A stretch of 7,606 nt of DNA from Verrucomicrobiia bacterium (GTDB lineage Bacteria > Verrucomicrobiota > Verrucomicrobiia > Limisphaerales > JAUIHU01): NCBI GenBank assembly GCA_030432175.1, contig JAUIHU010000197.1:1-7606 (forward strand), read 5' to 3'. Shown piece by piece: positions 6,298-7,606 of the stretch. The translations under genes and the position numbers were made by a program. Position 1 is the first letter of the stretch. The number at the start of each line of letters is the position of its first letter. A model generated the notes under the pieces. That model was not told where the DNA came from. It worked only from the letters and a program-made list of their open reading frames with translations, and did not search any database.

Positions 6298-7314
6298 TTA
6301 ATCCAAAATACTTTTCAGTTCCTCGATAGAATTCAGCTCAAGTAAAGCATCAGCTATTTTGTTGAGAGTCGATCTGTCTGAAGCCTCCAACCTGGTCTTT
6401 AATCCTGTAGGAAGCGGTCCAAATTTACGAATCAGTAAACGCAAGATCAATGTCAACTGACCTTCCTCGCGTCCCTCTTCGCGCCCTACGACTCTCCCTT
6501 CTTCCAGTCCTGCGGTACGTCCCTCTTCACGTCCTTGTTCGATGTACTGAACCGACCAGTCCATGGTGTTGTTGTCGATGCTCATAATGATTTGTTCGAT
6601 GGTATGGAGTTCTTGTAGTTCTATGTTAGGCATTCTGGTGGGTAAAAAGGAATGGGTCAACCAGGCGACGACGGATTTTTGGAAATTTTCTTCTCCCAGT
6701 TCTTTGAGTCGTTGAGCTAGCCGACCCAGCCACTGGGTGGCTTCTTGCGGATTCACACTGCGCTCGATGCGGATCAGGAGTCCTGCAAGGTTGTCCGGGC
6801 TGGGAAGCTGGTAGTTCGGCAGATGGAGTTGGTCGATGAGAAAGTATTGGGATTGTGGCTGCCAGGGAGACAATTCAAGCGGTTCATTCTGTTGCGTCTG
6901 ATGAAAGCTCAGCGGCGCGTTCCAGGGACGGAGTCCGTTGTAGAGGACGATGGGGAATATCCGTGGCAGATCCGGCGTCGTCATTCTTCCTGAACGATGG
7001 ATTTCTTCGGAGAGTAATGAAGCGTAGGAATTCAGTCGAACCGGCATAATGGGATCGGGGTGGGTTTGGAATTCAATCAACAGGATAAATTGTCGTTGTT
7101 TATCCTCGTCCTGGGTTTTGCATAACCAGGCAATGTCATTATCCCTCCGAAGGATTTTGGACTCATCGATCCAGGAGCCGCTGATTTTTTGCGTCGCGTC
7201 TGGTGGAGGCTCTTTGCTTGGATCATTGGTGTAAGGAAAAAAGGCGTGAACGAAATCCCTCACCAGGATGGCGTGGGAGAACAATAGTTTATAGCCGGCG
7301 TCTTGCTTAGGCAT
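6298..7314 (-). CDS. Rpn-family PD-(D/E)XK nuclease / putative transposase with DUF4351-like tail
   Basis: The 338-residue product matches the Rpn (YhgA-like, transposase_31) family of recombination-promoting nucleases. The N-terminal part has YKLLFSH (8-14), then a nuclease core with RRDNDIAW (56-63, acidic D60) and FILLIEFQTHPDPIMPVRLNSY split as strand plus helix at 76-97. In it E81-F-Q83 stands in for the usual ExK, as is common in this family. A middle region (115-230) has PIVLYNG (121-127). Residues 261-285 have Gly every fourth position. The C-terminal 50 residues (LILRLLIRKFGPLPTGL..ALLELNSIEEL) resemble DUF4351. These proteins cut DNA and are often patchily distributed and laterally transferred; the biological role here is unknown. 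In the gene's own frame a TAA lies about 21 bases upstream of the ATG, which fixes the start at 7314 unless a later Met is used. Confidence 0.88.
   Translation of the reverse strand: MPKQDAGYKLLFSHAILVRDFVHAFFPYTNDPSKEPPPDATQKISGSWIDESKILRRDNDIAWLCKTQDEDKQRQFILLIEFQTHPDPIMPVRLNSYASLLSEEIHRSGRMTTPDLPRIFPIVLYNGLRPWNAPLSFHQTQQNEPLELSPWQPQSQYFLIDQLHLPNYQLPSPDNLAGLLIRIERSVNPQEATQWLGRLAQRLKELGEENFQKSVVAWLTHSFLPTRMPNIELQELHTIEQIIMSIDNNTMDWSVQYIEQGREEGRTAGLEEGRVVGREEGREEGQLTLILRLLIRKFGPLPTGLKTRLEASDRSTLNKIADALLELNSIEELKSILD
6460..6534 (-). repeat. 12-base-period repeat encoding Gly every four residues
   Basis: Within the Rpn-family gene, codons 261-285 encode glycine at 261, 265, 269, 273, 277, 281 and 285, giving GREE/GRTA/GLEE/GRVV/GREE/GREE units. 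The DNA is a 12-base imperfect tandem repeat (GCGTCCCTCTTC-like on the plus strand). It links the nuclease part to the DUF4351-like tail. Confidence 0.75.
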
Positions 7315-7348
7315 CGTCTGGAATGTTTGGATTTAAAATAGAAAACAA
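7307..7348 (-). CDS. Possible 13-codon leader ORF overlapping the Rpn-family start
   Basis: A TTG at 7348 opens a 13-codon frame (MFSILNPNIPDDA) whose TAA at 7309-7307 lies just inside the Rpn-family gene, so the two frames overlap by eight bases. An AAGGAGGT (7365-7358) sits 9 bases upstream of the TTG, an ideal Shine-Dalgarno spacing, while the Rpn-family ATG has no site of its own. Translational coupling through a leader peptide would explain this. The short length and the TTG start mean it could be chance. Confidence 0.3.
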   Translation of the reverse strand: MFSILNPNIPDDA

Positions 7349-7357
7349 ATAAATCGG

Positions 7358-7365
7358 ACCTCCTT
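7358..7365 (-). promoter_or_regulatory. Strong Shine-Dalgarno sequence AAGGAGGT
   Basis: The minus strand reads AAGGAGGT here. It is too far (about 43 bases) from the Rpn-family ATG at 7314 to serve that codon directly, but is 9 bases from an out-of-frame TTG at 7348. It is the only near-perfect site of this kind that I found before any start in the window. Confidence 0.45.
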
Positions 7366-7379
7366 GGTTCGATGCTTAC

Positions 7380-7407
7380 AAAGTATTCAGAAATGGGAAT
7401 CTGGCAA
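7380..7407 (-). promoter_or_regulatory. Weak sigma-70-like promoter candidate for the Rpn-family gene
   Basis: On the minus strand TTGCCA (7407-7402) is followed after 16 bases by TACTTT (7385-7380). The -35 hexamer matches TTGACA at five of six positions, but the -10 matches at only three of six. The predicted start near 7373 would lie just before the AAGGAGGT at 7365-7358. Confidence 0.25.
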
Positions 7408-7500
7408 GGGAGGGAGTGCAAAAAAGTTAAGAAAGTTTCTGACACCCAAGTTTTCCACGCCCAATTGTTCATCTCACCGAAAGCAATGAAATTAAAGGCC

Positions 7501-7606
7501 GTAACTCCTACAGAGTTGGAATTGTGTTTAACCAGAAACCCAGGGTAGCTCGTGCCTTACAACCATGGGCTGTGCTGCAGATTCCCGTTGGGATACAAAC
7601 TATTTC
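7501..7606. repeat. Three consecutive small hairpins, probable dispersed repeat, cut by the window edge
   Basis: AACTC/GAGTT (7503-7507, 7513-7517), CCCAGGGT/ACCATGGG (7539-7546, 7562-7569, one mismatch) and TCCC/GGGA (7583-7586, 7590-7593) form three stems in about 90 bases. The central block CAGGGTAGCTCGTGCC resembles a motif I associate with repetitive intergenic DNA of Verrucomicrobia and Planctomycetes, usually flanked by AACTCC..GGAGTT and ATCCC..GGGAT hairpins as here. Only one copy is in view. The stretch 7349-7606 contains no convincing gene apart from these elements. Confidence 0.5.

Noticed and set aside
6283..6300. Rho-independent terminator directly after the Rpn-family stop
   Set aside because: A T-run follows on the minus strand, but only a 3-bp stem (CGG/CCG) precedes it.
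6035..6329. Plus-strand ORFs of 62 and 88 codons over the relic region
   Set aside because: They are out of frame with the RHS similarity, have no ribosome site and run into the 3' end of the Rpn-family gene.
7260..7472. A 70-residue minus-strand ORF over the Rpn-family leader
   Set aside because: It overlaps the nuclease N-terminus in another frame, has no recognisable family or hydrophobic pattern and no ribosome site before its ATG.

Overview
The window most likely comes from a bacterium of the Verrucomicrobiota or a close PVC relative. Three things suggest this. A gene of the Pup/UBact-proteasome family (PafA-like) sits directly behind what looks like the end of a proteasome alpha subunit. 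A long exported protein has the Calx-beta, lamin-tail and 'VE.S.DL..W...FyRVR' C-terminal architecture common in that phylum. The intergenic DNA holds a planctomycete/verrucomicrobial-style cytochrome tail relic and CACGAAA-type repeats. The phylum is an inference from family knowledge; no 16S or other marker gene is present.

Region 1 (1-2756, plus strand) is a probable operon. It holds the 3' end of a probable prcA-like proteasome alpha subunit, a pafA-like ligase that overlaps it by ATGA, and, 34 bases further on, a calcineurin-like metallophosphoesterase. The first two belong to the prokaryotic ubiquitin-like tagging and degradation pathway. The modifier itself (Pup or UBact), the beta subunit and the ATPase must lie upstream, outside the window. 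The phosphoesterase is not a known component of that pathway, so its linkage is of interest.

Region 2 (2802-5874, minus strand) is convergent with region 1. It encodes a 939-residue secreted beta-sandwich protein (five Calx-beta or Calx-beta-like modules, a lamin-tail-like domain that appears nested in a split Ig-like module, and a C-terminal module), followed by a tiny two-helix membrane protein. A set of overlapping palindromes lies at their junction.

Region 3 (5875-6297) has no intact gene and is a small genomic graveyard. It contains a ~110-base inverted repeat built from three CACGAAA/TTTCGTG units, the last ~25 codons of a minus-strand cytochrome-type gene, and a plus-strand RHS/YD-repeat fragment with in-frame stops. 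The two relics abut at about 6060/6061. A short palindromic element follows.

Region 4 (6298-7606) has a minus-strand Rpn-family PD-(D/E)XK nuclease with a perfect Gly-every-four-residues linker and a DUF4351-like tail. Its upstream DNA has a possible leader ORF with a strong Shine-Dalgarno sequence. The window ends in a run of three small hairpins that looks like a dispersed repeat.
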